Source: Streptomyces sp. NBC_00390
GTDB taxonomy: Bacteria; Actinomycetota; Actinomycetes; Streptomycetales; Streptomycetaceae
Assembly (NCBI RefSeq): GCF_036057275.1
Contig: NZ_CP107945.1
Location: forward strand, 3,906,001 to 3,970,000
DNA length: 64,000 bases
Direction of reading: 5' to 3'
Below, piece after piece: positions 32,523 to 42,026 of the stretch. Every line of letters starts with the position of its first letter. Position 1 is the stretch's first letter. Below the pieces are notes generated by a model, which saw only the letters and a list, made by a program, of their open reading frames with translations, was not told the DNA's origin and did not search any database. Made by a program: the position numbers and the translations under genes.

Positions 32523-34187
32523 ATGGAGCAGCTGTCAGCTGGGGATCCGCAGCACATCGGCGACTACCGGCTCCTGGCCCGGCTCGGCGCGGGCGGCATG
32601 GGACAGGTGTATCTCGCCCGCTCGGACCGCGGCCGGACCGTCGCCGTGAAGCTCGTACGGCAGGAACTGGCCCAGCAGGAGGAGTTCCGCAGCCGCTTCC
32701 GCCTCGAGGTGCGCTCCGCCCTGCGCGTCGGCGGGGAGTGGACCGCGCCCGTGCTGGACGCGGACACCGAGGCGCGCGTCCCCTGGGTCGCCACGGGCTA
32801 TGTCGCGGGGCCCGCGCTGCACACCGTCGTCTGCGGACCGCACGGCCCGCTGCCCGAACGCTCGGTCCGCTTCCTGGCCTCGGGCCTCGCGTACGCGCTC
32901 ACCGACATCCATGCGGCCGGGCTCATCCACCGCGACCTCAAGCCGTCCAACGTCCTGGTCACCATCGACGGTCCGCGCGTCATCGACTTCGGCATAGCCC
33001 GCGCCCTGGAGACGGTCACCGACGGCGGCCTCACCCGCACCGGCGCACTCGTCGGCTCCCCCGGCTTCATGTCCCCGGAGCAGGTGCGCGGCGACCGGGT
33101 CACCCCCGCCTGCGACATCTTCTGCCTCGGGTCGGTCCTCGCGTACGCGGCGACCGGGCGGCTGCCGTTCGGCGCGGCGGACAGCGGTGTGCATGCGCAG
33201 CTGTTCCGTATCGCGCAGGAGGAACCGGACCTGGACGGGCTTCCCGAGGGCCTGCGCGAGCTGGTGCGGGACTGTCTCCACAAGGATCCCGGGGCCCGGC
33301 CGGCGCTGCCGCAGATCCTGGAGCGTACGACGGACGGCGCGGACACCGAGCCGTGGCTGCCGGGGGCGCTGACAGCCCAACTGGGCCGTCATGCGGTGCA
33401 GTTGCTGGAGTTCGAGCAGCCACGGACACCACTGCCCGCCCCGGCACCCGCACCCGCGCCTCCGCACCAGCCGACGATCACGGCGCCCTCGACACCCCCG
33501 ACGCCGATGCCGTCACCTCCGCCGCCGCCCCTGCCTGCCCCGGCGCCGCAGCCCGCGTACGGCTACCCGCAACAGCCGTACCCGCAGTACGCGACACCCG
33601 CCTTCACTCCTCTCCCGGCCCCCGCTCCCCCGCCGCAGCCCGGCAGTTCGCGCGGCGGCACGCTCGCGCTGATAGCCGTCGCCCTGGTGGTCGCGGTCGG
33701 CGCGGGCACCGCGGTGTACGCGTTCATGTCCAAGGACGACCACGGCACCAAGGCCGGCCCCGAGCCGACCGCCACCGCCAAGAGCGCGACCCCGTCCGGA
33801 ACCCCGGCCACGGACGGCCCCTCGCCCTCGTCGTCCCCCTCCGCAGCCTCGGGCACGGTGCCGGCCGAGTACCTCGGCAGCTGGGAGGCCACGTTCGACA
33901 CGGCCGACGGCACCAACACCCGCAGCATGACGATCACGCAGGGCTCGACGGGCGAGCAGGTGATGACCTTGAGCGGCTCCGGCCCCAATTACGAGTGCCG
34001 CTGGTCCGCCACGCTCCGCGCCTCGGGCCCGCCCCTCGAACTGGGTCCGACCCAGGTCACGTTCGGGGATCCGGTGAGCTGTTCGCCGGGCCAGTGGAGC
34101 CGTCTGGCGATGCCCGACGGCACGACGATCGTCCGTGAGCTGGTCGGCTCGGGCGGCGAACCGCTCACCTACAGGAAGACCGGATGA
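32523..34187 (+). CDS. Membrane Ser/Thr protein kinase (PknB-type) with a small sensor domain
   Basis: 554 residues. Kinase domain at about 14-270: Gly loop GAGGMGQV (23-30), Lys43, catalytic HRDLKPSN (136-143), DFG (155-157) and SPGFMSPEQ. A Pro-rich linker (300-375) leads to one membrane helix (about 379-400). The extracytoplasmic part ends in a domain from 446: VPAEYLGSWE, ITQG and a Cys pair at 492/520. This domain recurs, twice, in the kinase at 35769. It phosphorylates Ser/Thr of unknown targets in response to an outside signal. Start ATG 32523 chosen by the family; GGGGGAGGA lies about ten bases upstream. Confidence 0.93.
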   Translation: MEQLSAGDPQHIGDYRLLARLGAGGMGQVYLARSDRGRTVAVKLVRQELAQQEEFRSRFRLEVRSALRVGGEWTAPVLDADTEARVPWVATGYVAGPALHTVVCGPHGPLPERSVRFLASGLAYALTDIHAAGLIHRDLKPSNVLVTIDGPRVIDFGIARALETVTDGGLTRTGALVGSPGFMSPEQVRGDRVTPACDIFCLGSVLAYAATGRLPFGAADSGVHAQLFRIAQEEPDLDGLPEGLRELVRDCLHKDPGARPALPQILERTTDGADTEPWLPGALTAQLGRHAVQLLEFEQPRTPLPAPAPAPAPPHQPTITAPSTPPTPMPSPPPPPLPAPAPQPAYGYPQQPYPQYATPAFTPLPAPAPPPQPGSSRGGTLALIAVALVVAVGAGTAVYAFMSKDDHGTKAGPEPTATAKSATPSGTPATDGPSPSSSPSAASGTVPAEYLGSWEATFDTADGTNTRSMTITQGSTGEQVMTLSGSGPNYECRWSATLRASGPPLELGPTQVTFGDPVSCSPGQWSRLAMPDGTTIVRELVGSGGEPLTYRKTG

Positions 34188-34194
34188 TCCTGCC

Positions 34195-35562
34195 TCAGGC
34201 CCACAACTGGGAGTAGTGGTCGCGGTAGTTCCTGCGTCCTTGCGCAGACTGGATCCAGCGGCTGGCCACCAGGAGGATCAGGCTCGCGACCATGACCCCG
34301 ATCCCTGGACCGAGGGCGCCCAAGGGCCCGAGACCGGCGGCGATCGAGTCCACGGTGACCGATCCGCTCTCCCCGCCCGGCGACGCGGGCGTACCGGCCG
34401 CTCCCGGCGCACCGGCTTCGGCGGCGGCCGGCGGCGGCACCTGCGCCTGCGCACCCGCACCGGCGCCGTCCTGAGCGGCCGATGCACTGCCCGCCAGGCT
34501 CACCCCGAGGTCGGCCAGCGCCTTGGTCGCCGGCTCGAAGTAGGTGACACCCCCGCTCGTGCAGTCCCCGTTGCCCCCGGAGGTCACGCCCAGCGCCAGG
34601 CCCTGGGCGAAGAGCGGGCCCCCGCTGTCCCCGGGCTCGGCACAGACCGTGGTCTGGATCAGGCCGGTGACCGTGCCCTCGGGGTAGTTGACCGTCGCAT
34701 TCAGCGCGGTCACCTCCCCGGAGCGGAAGCCCGACGTGCTGCCGCTGCGGAAGACCCGCTGCCCGACCACGGGATCGGCGGCGGCGGTGATCCGTACGCC
34801 CCGGCCCTCGCCGATCTCCACGACGTCCGGCTGGGCTCCGCCGAAGGGCTCGCCGCCCTCGTACCGTACGAGGGAGAAGTCGTTGCCCGGGAAGCTGGAG
34901 ACGGTGGTCGTGCCGAGCGGTCCGGCGTCGCCCTGGCGGTCCACGAACCACGTGGTGCCGACGGGGCCGCAGTGTCCGGCCGTCAGGATGAACGACTGCT
35001 GTCCGTCGGTCACATTGAACCCCGCCGAGCAGCGGCTGTTGCCCGCGAAGATCGGGGAGGCCCCGTTCACCCTGGTGGTGAAGGTGCCCGCGGTCCGCTC
35101 CATCTGGACGGAGCCGCCGATCCGTTCGGCAAGGCCGGTCAGGCTCGACCAGTCCGCGGCGGAGACGGTGCTGTCGGCCTGCACCACGACCCGGTTGGTC
35201 GCGTAGTCCACATGCCAGGCGGTCCCGGTGACCTTCGGCGCCTCGCCGAGGGCCTCGGTCGCCGAGCGGAGCCGGTCCATGCTGTAGCGCACGACCTTGG
35301 GCTTCGCACCGGCCTCCCGCACCTCCGCCGCAGCGTCCTCGTCGGTCACCGCGACGACCGGCCGGCCGTCGGCCCCGATCCAGTTGCCCGCGGTGCGCGA
35401 CGTCCCGAGCCGCGAGACGACCTGCGCCGCCTCGGCCGTGGCGCCCGCCCCCGGGGACGGTTCACTCGCCACGGCACTGGAGACCATCAGCCCGCCCGAG
35501 ACGAGTCCGCCGATGGCCGCCAGCCGCGCGAGCCGCTGGAGGTTGCGCCGTGCGTGCCTCAT
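34195..35562 (-). CDS. Membrane-anchored trypsin-like serine protease (streptogrisin/alpha-lytic type)
   Basis: 455 residues. Signal peptide to about residue 33 (AAIGGLVSGGLMVSSAVAS), then a propeptide-like region (about 45-170) and a chymotrypsin-fold domain with His197 in TAGHC, Asp228 in GNDFSLV and Ser313 in GDSGGP. A Gly/Ala/Pro linker leads to a C-terminal membrane helix (about 417-437) and a short basic tail, so the enzyme is held at the cell surface instead of released. ATG 35562 was preferred over TTG 35574. It is flanked by two related kinases. Confidence 0.92.
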   Translation of the reverse strand: MRHARRNLQRLARLAAIGGLVSGGLMVSSAVASEPSPGAGATAEAAQVVSRLGTSRTAGNWIGADGRPVVAVTDEDAAAEVREAGAKPKVVRYSMDRLRSATEALGEAPKVTGTAWHVDYATNRVVVQADSTVSAADWSSLTGLAERIGGSVQMERTAGTFTTRVNGASPIFAGNSRCSAGFNVTDGQQSFILTAGHCGPVGTTWFVDRQGDAGPLGTTTVSSFPGNDFSLVRYEGGEPFGGAQPDVVEIGEGRGVRITAAADPVVGQRVFRSGSTSGFRSGEVTALNATVNYPEGTVTGLIQTTVCAEPGDSGGPLFAQGLALGVTSGGNGDCTSGGVTYFEPATKALADLGVSLAGSASAAQDGAGAGAQAQVPPPAAAEAGAPGAAGTPASPGGESGSVTVDSIAAGLGPLGALGPGIGVMVASLILLVASRWIQSAQGRRNYRDHYSQLWA

Positions 35563-35768
35563 CTGCGGCCCCAAGGTCGTCCGACTGGTCCTACGTCTAT
35601 ACGTGCCGCCGGGCCGCCGTGTTCACCCGGAAGCAAGGATCCGAGCGAGGATCCCGAGCGAGGGTCCGGAGTCCGCTCCCACCGGGCTCACCGGAGGGCC
35701 CGGACACGATCACGGCCCCGGCCCGCAACGTCGCGCACACGACAACGGGATCGTGCGAGGATCACCGA

Positions 35769-37637
35769 GTGGATGCGCTTACTCCCGAAGACCCTTCCCG
35801 CATCGGCCCGTTCCGCCTCATCGGCCGGCTCGGCTCAGGCGGCATGGGACGGGTGTATCTCGCACGGTCCGAGGGCGGGCGTACCGTCGCCGTGAAACTC
35901 GTGCACGCACAGCTCGCCGAACAGGACGAGTTCCGGCGCCGGTTCGCGCGCGAGGTGGCCTCGCTGGAGCGGGTCGGCGGGGCCGGGACCGCTCCCGTGA
36001 TCGCGTCCGACACCTCGGCCGATGCGCCCTGGGTGGCCATCACCTACGTGCCGGGGCCGTCGCTGCGGACCGTGGTCGGCGAGGAGTTCGGGCCGCTGCC
36101 GCCCGTCACCGTGCAGGCGCTCGCGCACCGGCTCTCCGACGCACTCGCGCACATCCACGCCGCGGGCCTGGTCCACCGGGACCTCAAACCCTCCAACATC
36201 CTGCTCACCGTGGACGGGCCGCGGATCATCGACTTCGGCATCGCACGCGCCGTGGACACCGTCACCGACGGCGGGCTGACCGGCACGGGCGCGGTCGTCG
36301 GATCGCCCGGTTTCATGTCGCCCGAGCAGGTGCGGGGCGAGAGGGTGACGCCCGCGTCGGACATCTTCTGCCTGGGTGCGGTGCTGGCGTACGCGGCGAC
36401 CGGGACGGCGCCGTTCGGGTCCGCGGACAGCGGCGCGCACGCCATGATGTTCCGTATCGCGCACGACGAGCCGAACCTCACCGGCCTGCCGCCCGAGCTC
36501 GGCCCGCTCGTCCGGGCCTGCCTCGACAAGGACCCGCAGCGCCGCCCGTCCGCCTCCGTGCTCGCCGCGACGGACCCGGGGGCCGGGGACACCTGGCTGC
36601 CCGCGGGGGTGCTGGCCGGGCTCGGGCGCAGCGCGGCACAGCTGCTGGACGCGGACACGCCCGTACCGGGCCGGGACGACGCCACGCCGGCCGACGAACC
36701 CGGCGCACCGGCTCCGCGCCGCCGGCGGCGTACGGCGGTGGTGGCCTCGGCCGTGGCGACGGCCGTACTCGCCGCGGGAGGCGTTGCCGCGGCCGTGTTC
36801 TGGCCGGAGGGCGCCAAGCGCGACGACGGCAGCAACAACGCGGCGCGTACCCCGTCGTCCTCCGGCGGCAGTACCACCAAGTCCAAGGCCGGGAACGTGC
36901 CCGCGGTGTTCCTCGGCGCGTGGGAAGGGGTGCTCGACGGCACCGCCCAGGCGCCGTACGCGACCGGACGCATCGAGATCACGCAGGGCAAGTCCGGTGA
37001 GAAGGCCGCGGTGTACGTGATGGTCACCGGCGAACGCCTGTGCATGGGCCGGTCCGTGCTCGTCTCCGCGGACAGCGACCGGATCGTCTTCGGCGAGAGC
37101 GATGTGACGGTGAGCGTGCCCGAGAAGCAGTGCACCCCGGCCGCGCACCAGACGCTCACGGTCCGCTCCCCCGACGTGCTGGAGTGGCGGTCCGGAACGG
37201 TGACGTCGACCTTCCGCAAGTCGAAGAGCGGTCCCGACATCGTGCCGGCGACGTTCGTCGGCGTGTGGCAGGAGGACGAGTCGGGTCCCGAATGGGGACC
37301 CGGGCAGGCCGAGCTGTTCGACCGCCGTGTGACGATCACGCAGGGCCCTGTCGGCGCGCCGCTCGTACGGTTCGACAACACGAACCCGCGGACGGACGAG
37401 GAGACCGGAGAACCGACCGGCGGCTCGTTCCACTGCGCGGGCACGGCCGTCCTGGCGGGCGTCGGCACCTACCTCGTCGCGGGGCCCTCCACCTTGGACG
37501 AGGCGGCGTCGGACTCCGAGTGCGTGGAGAGTCCGACATCGCAGTATCTGCGCGTCGACCGCTTCGAGGGCAAGGAGCGGCTGCTCGTGTACGGGATGAG
37601 CGCGGACGGCGAACCCGGGGAGTACTACCGCCAGTGA
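35769..37637 (+). CDS. Membrane Ser/Thr protein kinase with duplicated sensor domain
   Basis: 622 residues. Kinase domain at about 14-265 with GSGGMGRV (23-30), Lys43, HRDLKPSN (136-143), DFG (155-157) and SPGFMSPEQ, closely similar to the kinase at 32523. A membrane helix follows at about 322-344. Outside are two copies of one domain: 377-485 (VPAVFLGAWE, ITQG, Cys425/455) and 491-622 (VPATFVGVWQ, ITQG, Cys556/585). GTG 35769 fits the family start. It diverges from the protease gene. The two kinases are paralogues, and the second gained a sensor copy. Confidence 0.93.
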   Translation: MDALTPEDPSRIGPFRLIGRLGSGGMGRVYLARSEGGRTVAVKLVHAQLAEQDEFRRRFAREVASLERVGGAGTAPVIASDTSADAPWVAITYVPGPSLRTVVGEEFGPLPPVTVQALAHRLSDALAHIHAAGLVHRDLKPSNILLTVDGPRIIDFGIARAVDTVTDGGLTGTGAVVGSPGFMSPEQVRGERVTPASDIFCLGAVLAYAATGTAPFGSADSGAHAMMFRIAHDEPNLTGLPPELGPLVRACLDKDPQRRPSASVLAATDPGAGDTWLPAGVLAGLGRSAAQLLDADTPVPGRDDATPADEPGAPAPRRRRRTAVVASAVATAVLAAGGVAAAVFWPEGAKRDDGSNNAARTPSSSGGSTTKSKAGNVPAVFLGAWEGVLDGTAQAPYATGRIEITQGKSGEKAAVYVMVTGERLCMGRSVLVSADSDRIVFGESDVTVSVPEKQCTPAAHQTLTVRSPDVLEWRSGTVTSTFRKSKSGPDIVPATFVGVWQEDESGPEWGPGQAELFDRRVTITQGPVGAPLVRFDNTNPRTDEETGEPTGGSFHCAGTAVLAGVGTYLVAGPSTLDEAASDSECVESPTSQYLRVDRFEGKERLLVYGMSADGEPGEYYRQ

Positions 37638-37655
37638 CCACCGCGTCCGGGGGAC

Positions 37656-38063
37656 TCAGCCGAGCAGCGTGATCACGGCGCTGCGCAGCAGGACGGGATG
37701 GACGAAGCGGTCGGCCATGACGGGTGGGAAGCGCCACAGCAGCGGCCAGGTGCGCCCGCGCAGGGCTGGGACCGGAACGTAACTCTCGTACCCGTTGGCC
37801 GAGTTGTAGCAGAGCGCGCCGCGCGGCCAGGAGCGGCGGGTGGTGCTGCCCGGCGGGAGCAGGAAGTACGCACAGCGGCGGCCGCTCACATCGACGACGA
37901 CCGGGCCGGGCTCGCCGCCGGTCATGTGGTCCATCAGGTCGACGAGTCGGTGGCCGTCGTCACCCGTGACCCGGACGGCGTCGAATTGCACTCCGGCCTT
38001 TCGGAGTCGGAATCCGGAATCGGGAATCCAGTCGAGGTTCGCCTCGCGACTTTGTGTATCCAC
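37656..38063 (-). CDS. Unknown small protein divergent from the Scr1-like regulator
   Basis: 135 residues from GTG 38063. It reads DTQSREANLDWIPDSGFRL, then VVVDVSGRRCAYFLLPPGS, SWPRGALCYNSANGYES and YVPVPALRGRTWPLLWRFPP. Such proteins are common in Streptomyces beside Scr1/DUF397 pairs but have no known function. The frame continues open to 38894 under the regulator gene, which is a shadow. The ribosome site is weak (GGACGG directly before the GTG), so the start is uncertain. Confidence 0.65.
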   Translation of the reverse strand: MDTQSREANLDWIPDSGFRLRKAGVQFDAVRVTGDDGHRLVDLMDHMTGGEPGPVVVDVSGRRCAYFLLPPGSTTRRSWPRGALCYNSANGYESYVPVPALRGRTWPLLWRFPPVMADRFVHPVLLRSAVITLLG

Positions 38064-38219
38064 CCGTCCAGTCTGGCGATCTCCCCTTAGCGTTTTCCAT
38101 GGCGCACGGCATGCCGTCACACAGAGGTTGACCTGCGGCAACGCCAGTAGTTCCGGGTCGAGTTCGGCAGGGACGGGTTGTGACCGGTTGAGTCCGGTCG
38201 AGTCGGGAGGTGATCGGAA

Positions 38220-39056
38220 ATGGCGCGTTCGGAGAACAAGGAATCGGCGGGTCCGACGACGCGGCTGGTTGCCGGCATGGCACGCAGGATGCGGGCCAGA
38301 AAGGGCTGGACACAGGAGCAGTTGGGCGACCGGATCGGCTTCACGGCGTCGGCGGTGAGCGCGATGGAGACGTGTGCGCAGCCGGCGAGCGACGCGATGC
38401 TGGTGCAGCTGGAGGCGGCCCTCGGGGACGGGCTGGGCCTGTTCGAGCAGGCGCGGGAGTACGTACGGCTGGACAAGTACCCGGCCCAGTTCAAGAACTA
38501 CGCGCTGCTGGAACAGAAGGCGCTGGGTCTGCACTTGTACGCCACGCTGGTCGTGCACGGACTCTTCCAGACGGAGGAGTACGCGCGGGCGCTGATCGGC
38601 GGTGGCTACCCGCCGCTGCCCGAGCACCGGGTGGAGGAGCTGGTGGAGGCACGGATGGCCCGCCGGGCGCTGTTCGAGCGGGAGCCGGTGGCGCTGATCG
38701 AGGTGGTACTGGAGGAGTCGGTGCTGCGGCGGACGATCGGGAGCGAGGAGATCATGCGTGGCCAGATGCGGCACCTTGCGGGGTGTGCGCGGCAGCGTAA
38801 CGTGACGTTGCAGGTGCTGCCGCTGGATGCGGGCTTGAGCGGCGAGTATGCGGGCGCTCGAGGTGGGATGGAACTGGTGGAGACCCCGGAGCACGACCGC
38901 TTGGTCTACCTGGAGATGCAGGGCGAGAGCCTGCTGATCAAGGACCCCGCAAAGGTGAGTGCGTTGACGCAGCGGTATGCGAGGATCCGGGCACAGGCCC
39001 TGGATCGGCGTGAATCACTGGGCCTCATCGAGCAGTTGGCGGGAGAGCAGAGATGA
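38220..39056 (+). CDS. Scr1-type XRE-family regulator (HTH plus DUF5753)
   Basis: 278 residues. N-terminal helix-turn-helix RKGWTQEQLGDRIGFTASAVSAMET, then the DUF5753 domain with LEQKALGLHLYATLVVHGLFQ, TEEYARALI and MRHLAGCARQRNVTLQVLPL. Such regulators pair with small DUF397 proteins in Streptomyces development (BldB/WhiJ/Scr1 context). GGAGGTGAT before the ATG is an almost perfect ribosome site. The stop overlaps the DUF397 gene by ATGA. Confidence 0.93.
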   Translation: MARSENKESAGPTTRLVAGMARRMRARKGWTQEQLGDRIGFTASAVSAMETCAQPASDAMLVQLEAALGDGLGLFEQAREYVRLDKYPAQFKNYALLEQKALGLHLYATLVVHGLFQTEEYARALIGGGYPPLPEHRVEELVEARMARRALFEREPVALIEVVLEESVLRRTIGSEEIMRGQMRHLAGCARQRNVTLQVLPLDAGLSGEYAGARGGMELVETPEHDRLVYLEMQGESLLIKDPAKVSALTQRYARIRAQALDRRESLGLIEQLAGEQR

Positions 39057-39295
39057 GCAGCACCCTGCGCTGGTTCAAGTCCAGCTACAGCGACAGTAGC
39101 GGCGGCGAGTGCATCGAGGTCGCCATCGGCTGGCACAAGTCCTCGTACAGCGACGACAGCGGCGGGAGCTGCATCGAAGTCGCCGCCTGCCCCCACACCG
39201 TCCACATCCGCGACTCCAAGGTCCCCGAGGGCCCGGTCTTCACCGTGGCCCCCGAGGCCTGGGCGGTCTTCGTCGGCCACGCCGCCCAGGCGTAG
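39053..39295 (+). CDS. DUF397 protein with a duplicated N-terminal motif
   Basis: 80 residues. DUF397 proteins normally hold one W-x-KSSYS...CIEVA motif; this one has two: WFKSSYSDSSGGECIEVA and WHKSSYSDDSGGSCIEVA, followed by the usual HIRDSK...F and WAVFV ending. Its usual partner, the Scr1-like regulator, overlaps the start. It likely acts as an antitoxin-like or accessory partner that modulates the regulator. The duplication is in-frame and looks recent. Confidence 0.92.
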   Translation: MSSTLRWFKSSYSDSSGGECIEVAIGWHKSSYSDDSGGSCIEVAACPHTVHIRDSKVPEGPVFTVAPEAWAVFVGHAAQA

Positions 39296-39307
39296 CCGAC
39301 GGGCCGG

Positions 39308-41041
39308 TCAGTTCTCGGCCGGCATGACCCGGGTCACCTTGCCCTTGAGGTCGGCCTCCAGGTAGCCGGAGACGTAGTCGTCGGTGTGATAGACGGCCAG
39401 GTTCAGCGGATCACCGAAGGTGTCGTCGGCGGGATTGACCAAGATGTAACGCATGGTCGGCTTCTTCACGTTCAGGTCCTTCTCGGCCCGCTTCAGCAGG
39501 GCGGGGACGACATCCCAGTCGAAGTCGTCCAGGCTGAACGGGCGATCGCCGCCGATGATCGAGCTGCTGATGATGCCCTTCTCCACGCCCTTGCCCGGGC
39601 GGTAGGTGTAGCTGTCGTACTTCTTGTCGCTGCCCTTGACCATGATCTCCGCGGACACGTGGTCCTCGTAGACGTTGAAGGCGCACGCGCGGTTCGTGCC
39701 CGTCGCGGCTTTGATCTCCTTCACCGCCGTCCGGATGCCGTCCGGGGTCAGCAGATCGGTCTTCGCGTCGGCCTGCGACGCCGGTGCCGACGCCGACCGG
39801 GTGGCCGTGGGCGCCTCCTGCGTCGGGGTCTTCGTCCCGGTCGACGACGAGCCCGGCGGGCTCGACGCGGTGTCGCGGTCCTTCTCACCGCCGTCCGGCA
39901 GCAGGGTCCACACCAGGACGCCGGCGAGCACGGTCCCGACCACCGACGACGCGATCGTGATGCGGCGCCGCGCAGGTCCGGGCGGCGGCGTCTGCCGCGT
40001 GGGGCCTGCCGGGTAGGGGGTCGGCGACCCCATGGGGCCCGGCACGGCATCGTGCGGAGCCGCCGGACCGAAGCCCATGGGCGGACCGAAGCCCGTCGGC
40101 GGGCCGAACCCGGCCGGTGCGGACGGCGCGGTCGCCGGTCCGGGCGGGGGCGTCAGCCGGTACGACGTGGTGGCGCCGGCGGCGCCCGGGGCGCTGTCCC
40201 TGCCCTGTGCCGCATCCGCGAGCATCCGGTCGACCGTCTCCGGGTCCGGCCGCGCGGCCGGGTCCTTGGTGAGCACGGCGGCCAGGACCCCGGCGAGGGG
40301 ACCCGCCTGGCGGGGCGGCGGAAGCTCCTCACTGAGGACGGCGGCCAGGGTCGCCAGGGTCGTCCCCCTGCGCAGCGGATGATGCCCTTCGACCGCGACG
40401 TACAGCATCATCGCCAGCGACCACAGGTCCGCGTCAGGCCCCCCGTCCTGGCCGGAGATGCGCTCGGGGGCCATGTAGTCGGGCGTGCCGATGATGGACC
40501 CGGTCGCGGTCAGCGCGGTCGACTCCCGGATGGCGGCGATGCCGAAGTCGGTGAGGACGGGGCGCCCGTCGGGGCGCATCAGGACGTTGGCGGGCTTCAC
40601 GTCACGGTGCTGGATGCCGACGTCGTGCGCGGCCCGCAGCGCGGCCAGCACGTCCCGCCCGACCCTGGCGGCCTCCGCGGGCGCCATCGGCCCCTTGTCC
40701 AGCCGGTCCTGGAGCGATCCGCCGGTCACCAGCTCCATGACGAGCCACGGGTAGGTGTACTCGCCGCCGTCCACCACGTGGTGGATGGTCACGACGTTGG
40801 GATGGTCGACCCGGGCGAGCGCCCGCGCCTCCCGCAGCACGCGGGCCCGCAGCATCGCCGCGGCCTCCGGGTCGTACTCGGCGAGCCCGGGATCGGGCGG
40901 CCGCACCTCCTTGAGGGCCACGGCCCGGTCCAGCACCAGATCGCGTGCTCGCCACACCATGCCCATACCGCCGCCACCGAGCCGCGCCTCCAGCTCGAAG
41001 CGCCCGTCGATGACCCGTCTGCCGGATTCCCCGTCGCTCAT
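39308..41041 (-). CDS. Membrane Ser/Thr protein kinase, third in the cluster
   Basis: 577 residues. Kinase domain at about 14-275: Gly loop GGGGMGMV (22-29), the Lys in ALKEV, HRDVKPAN (145-152), DFG (165-167) and GTPDYMAPE. A Pro/Gly linker with repeated GFGPP units leads to one membrane helix (about 361-381) and an extracytoplasmic domain of about 150 residues beginning near TDLLTPDGIRTAVKEIKAATG. This sensor is unlike that of the two kinases upstream. The frame extends to 41398, but ATG 41041 starts the family homology. It diverges from a YrhK-like gene. Confidence 0.92.
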   Translation of the reverse strand: MSDGESGRRVIDGRFELEARLGGGGMGMVWRARDLVLDRAVALKEVRPPDPGLAEYDPEAAAMLRARVLREARALARVDHPNVVTIHHVVDGGEYTYPWLVMELVTGGSLQDRLDKGPMAPAEAARVGRDVLAALRAAHDVGIQHRDVKPANVLMRPDGRPVLTDFGIAAIRESTALTATGSIIGTPDYMAPERISGQDGGPDADLWSLAMMLYVAVEGHHPLRRGTTLATLAAVLSEELPPPRQAGPLAGVLAAVLTKDPAARPDPETVDRMLADAAQGRDSAPGAAGATTSYRLTPPPGPATAPSAPAGFGPPTGFGPPMGFGPAAPHDAVPGPMGSPTPYPAGPTRQTPPPGPARRRITIASSVVGTVLAGVLVWTLLPDGGEKDRDTASSPPGSSSTGTKTPTQEAPTATRSASAPASQADAKTDLLTPDGIRTAVKEIKAATGTNRACAFNVYEDHVSAEIMVKGSDKKYDSYTYRPGKGVEKGIISSSIIGGDRPFSLDDFDWDVVPALLKRAEKDLNVKKPTMRYILVNPADDTFGDPLNLAVYHTDDYVSGYLEADLKGKVTRVMPAEN

Positions 41042-41126
41042 GGGCGGGAGCCTACGAGGCGCCGGTGACACGGCCCCGAGCAGGTCCTCCATCGCCTCCC
41101 GCCCGGAGCGCTCTACGCTGGCGCGC

Positions 41127-41963
41127 GTGGGTCGCACCGAGGAGCTCGCCGAAGGCGCAGGGCCGTTCACCACCAAGCTGACCTGGCGCAACGCCGAGGG
41201 TGACATCGCGGTCTGGGAGTCGCGCGCGGTGCGCAAACTCGGTGCGCTCACCGTACGGGCCGCCGAGGACGCGAAAGCCGTACGGCATCCGGCGGACACT
41301 CGGTCCCTGAAACGACTGGGCAGGCTCAACACCATCGCCGCCGTGGCGTTCACGATCGGCGGCTCGCTGTTCGCGCTCGGCGCCGCGTACGCACTCACGT
41401 CGAGCAGCCCGACGGCAGGCGTGTCGATCTACTTCGCGGGAGGGCTGTTCTTCAACACCGGCGGCTACGCCTCCCTGCTCCAGGCCGTCAACGCTCCTCG
41501 CCGGCGCAGCGGTTCCGACACACTGGAGCCCGTCCCGTGGCGGTGGTGGAGCTACGAACCGATGCGGATCGACTGGCTCGGCACGTTCCTGCTGTTCGCC
41601 GGGACGCTCGTGTTCGCCGTCAACCTGCTCGACTCGTTCCTGGAAGGACTCACCTCCCGGCAGACGAACCGGCTGGTCTGGGCACCCGACGTCATCGGCT
41701 GCGTGCTGTTCCTGATCTCGGGGCAGCTGGCCCTGGCCGAGGTGAGCCACGGGCGGGCGAGCCTGCGCGTGCACGACCTCGGCTGGTGGATCGTCGCGGT
41801 CAACCAGCTGGGATCCGCGCTCTTCATGGTGGCGGCGCTGGCGGACTTCACCGTGCCGGGCACCGGCAACCTGGTGAGCGCGACCGTGGCCGACTGGGGG
41901 ACGCTCACCGGAGCGCTGTGCTTCGCCGTCGGCGGCGTACTGCAGGCCTTCGAGCACCCCTGA
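41127..41963 (+). CDS. Multi-pass membrane protein (YrhK-like)
   Basis: 278 residues with about six membrane helices, for example TIAAVAFTIGGSLFALGAAY, WLGTFLLFAGTLVFAVNLLD, GCVLFLISGQLALAEV and WIVAVNQLGSALFMVAALA. The repeated helix-pair pattern and GWWIVAVNQLGS resemble YrhK-family proteins of unknown role. GTG 41127 has no ribosome site but TACGCT lies 7 bases upstream (41114-41119), so the mRNA may be leaderless. It diverges from the third kinase by only 85 bases. Confidence 0.85.
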   Translation: MGRTEELAEGAGPFTTKLTWRNAEGDIAVWESRAVRKLGALTVRAAEDAKAVRHPADTRSLKRLGRLNTIAAVAFTIGGSLFALGAAYALTSSSPTAGVSIYFAGGLFFNTGGYASLLQAVNAPRRRSGSDTLEPVPWRWWSYEPMRIDWLGTFLLFAGTLVFAVNLLDSFLEGLTSRQTNRLVWAPDVIGCVLFLISGQLALAEVSHGRASLRVHDLGWWIVAVNQLGSALFMVAALADFTVPGTGNLVSATVADWGTLTGALCFAVGGVLQAFEHP

Positions 41964-42026
41964 ACGGCCCCGCCGGGCAGGATCCGGACAGACCGGCCGC
42001 GGCACCCGCCTCGCTCGAGGGCAGAC

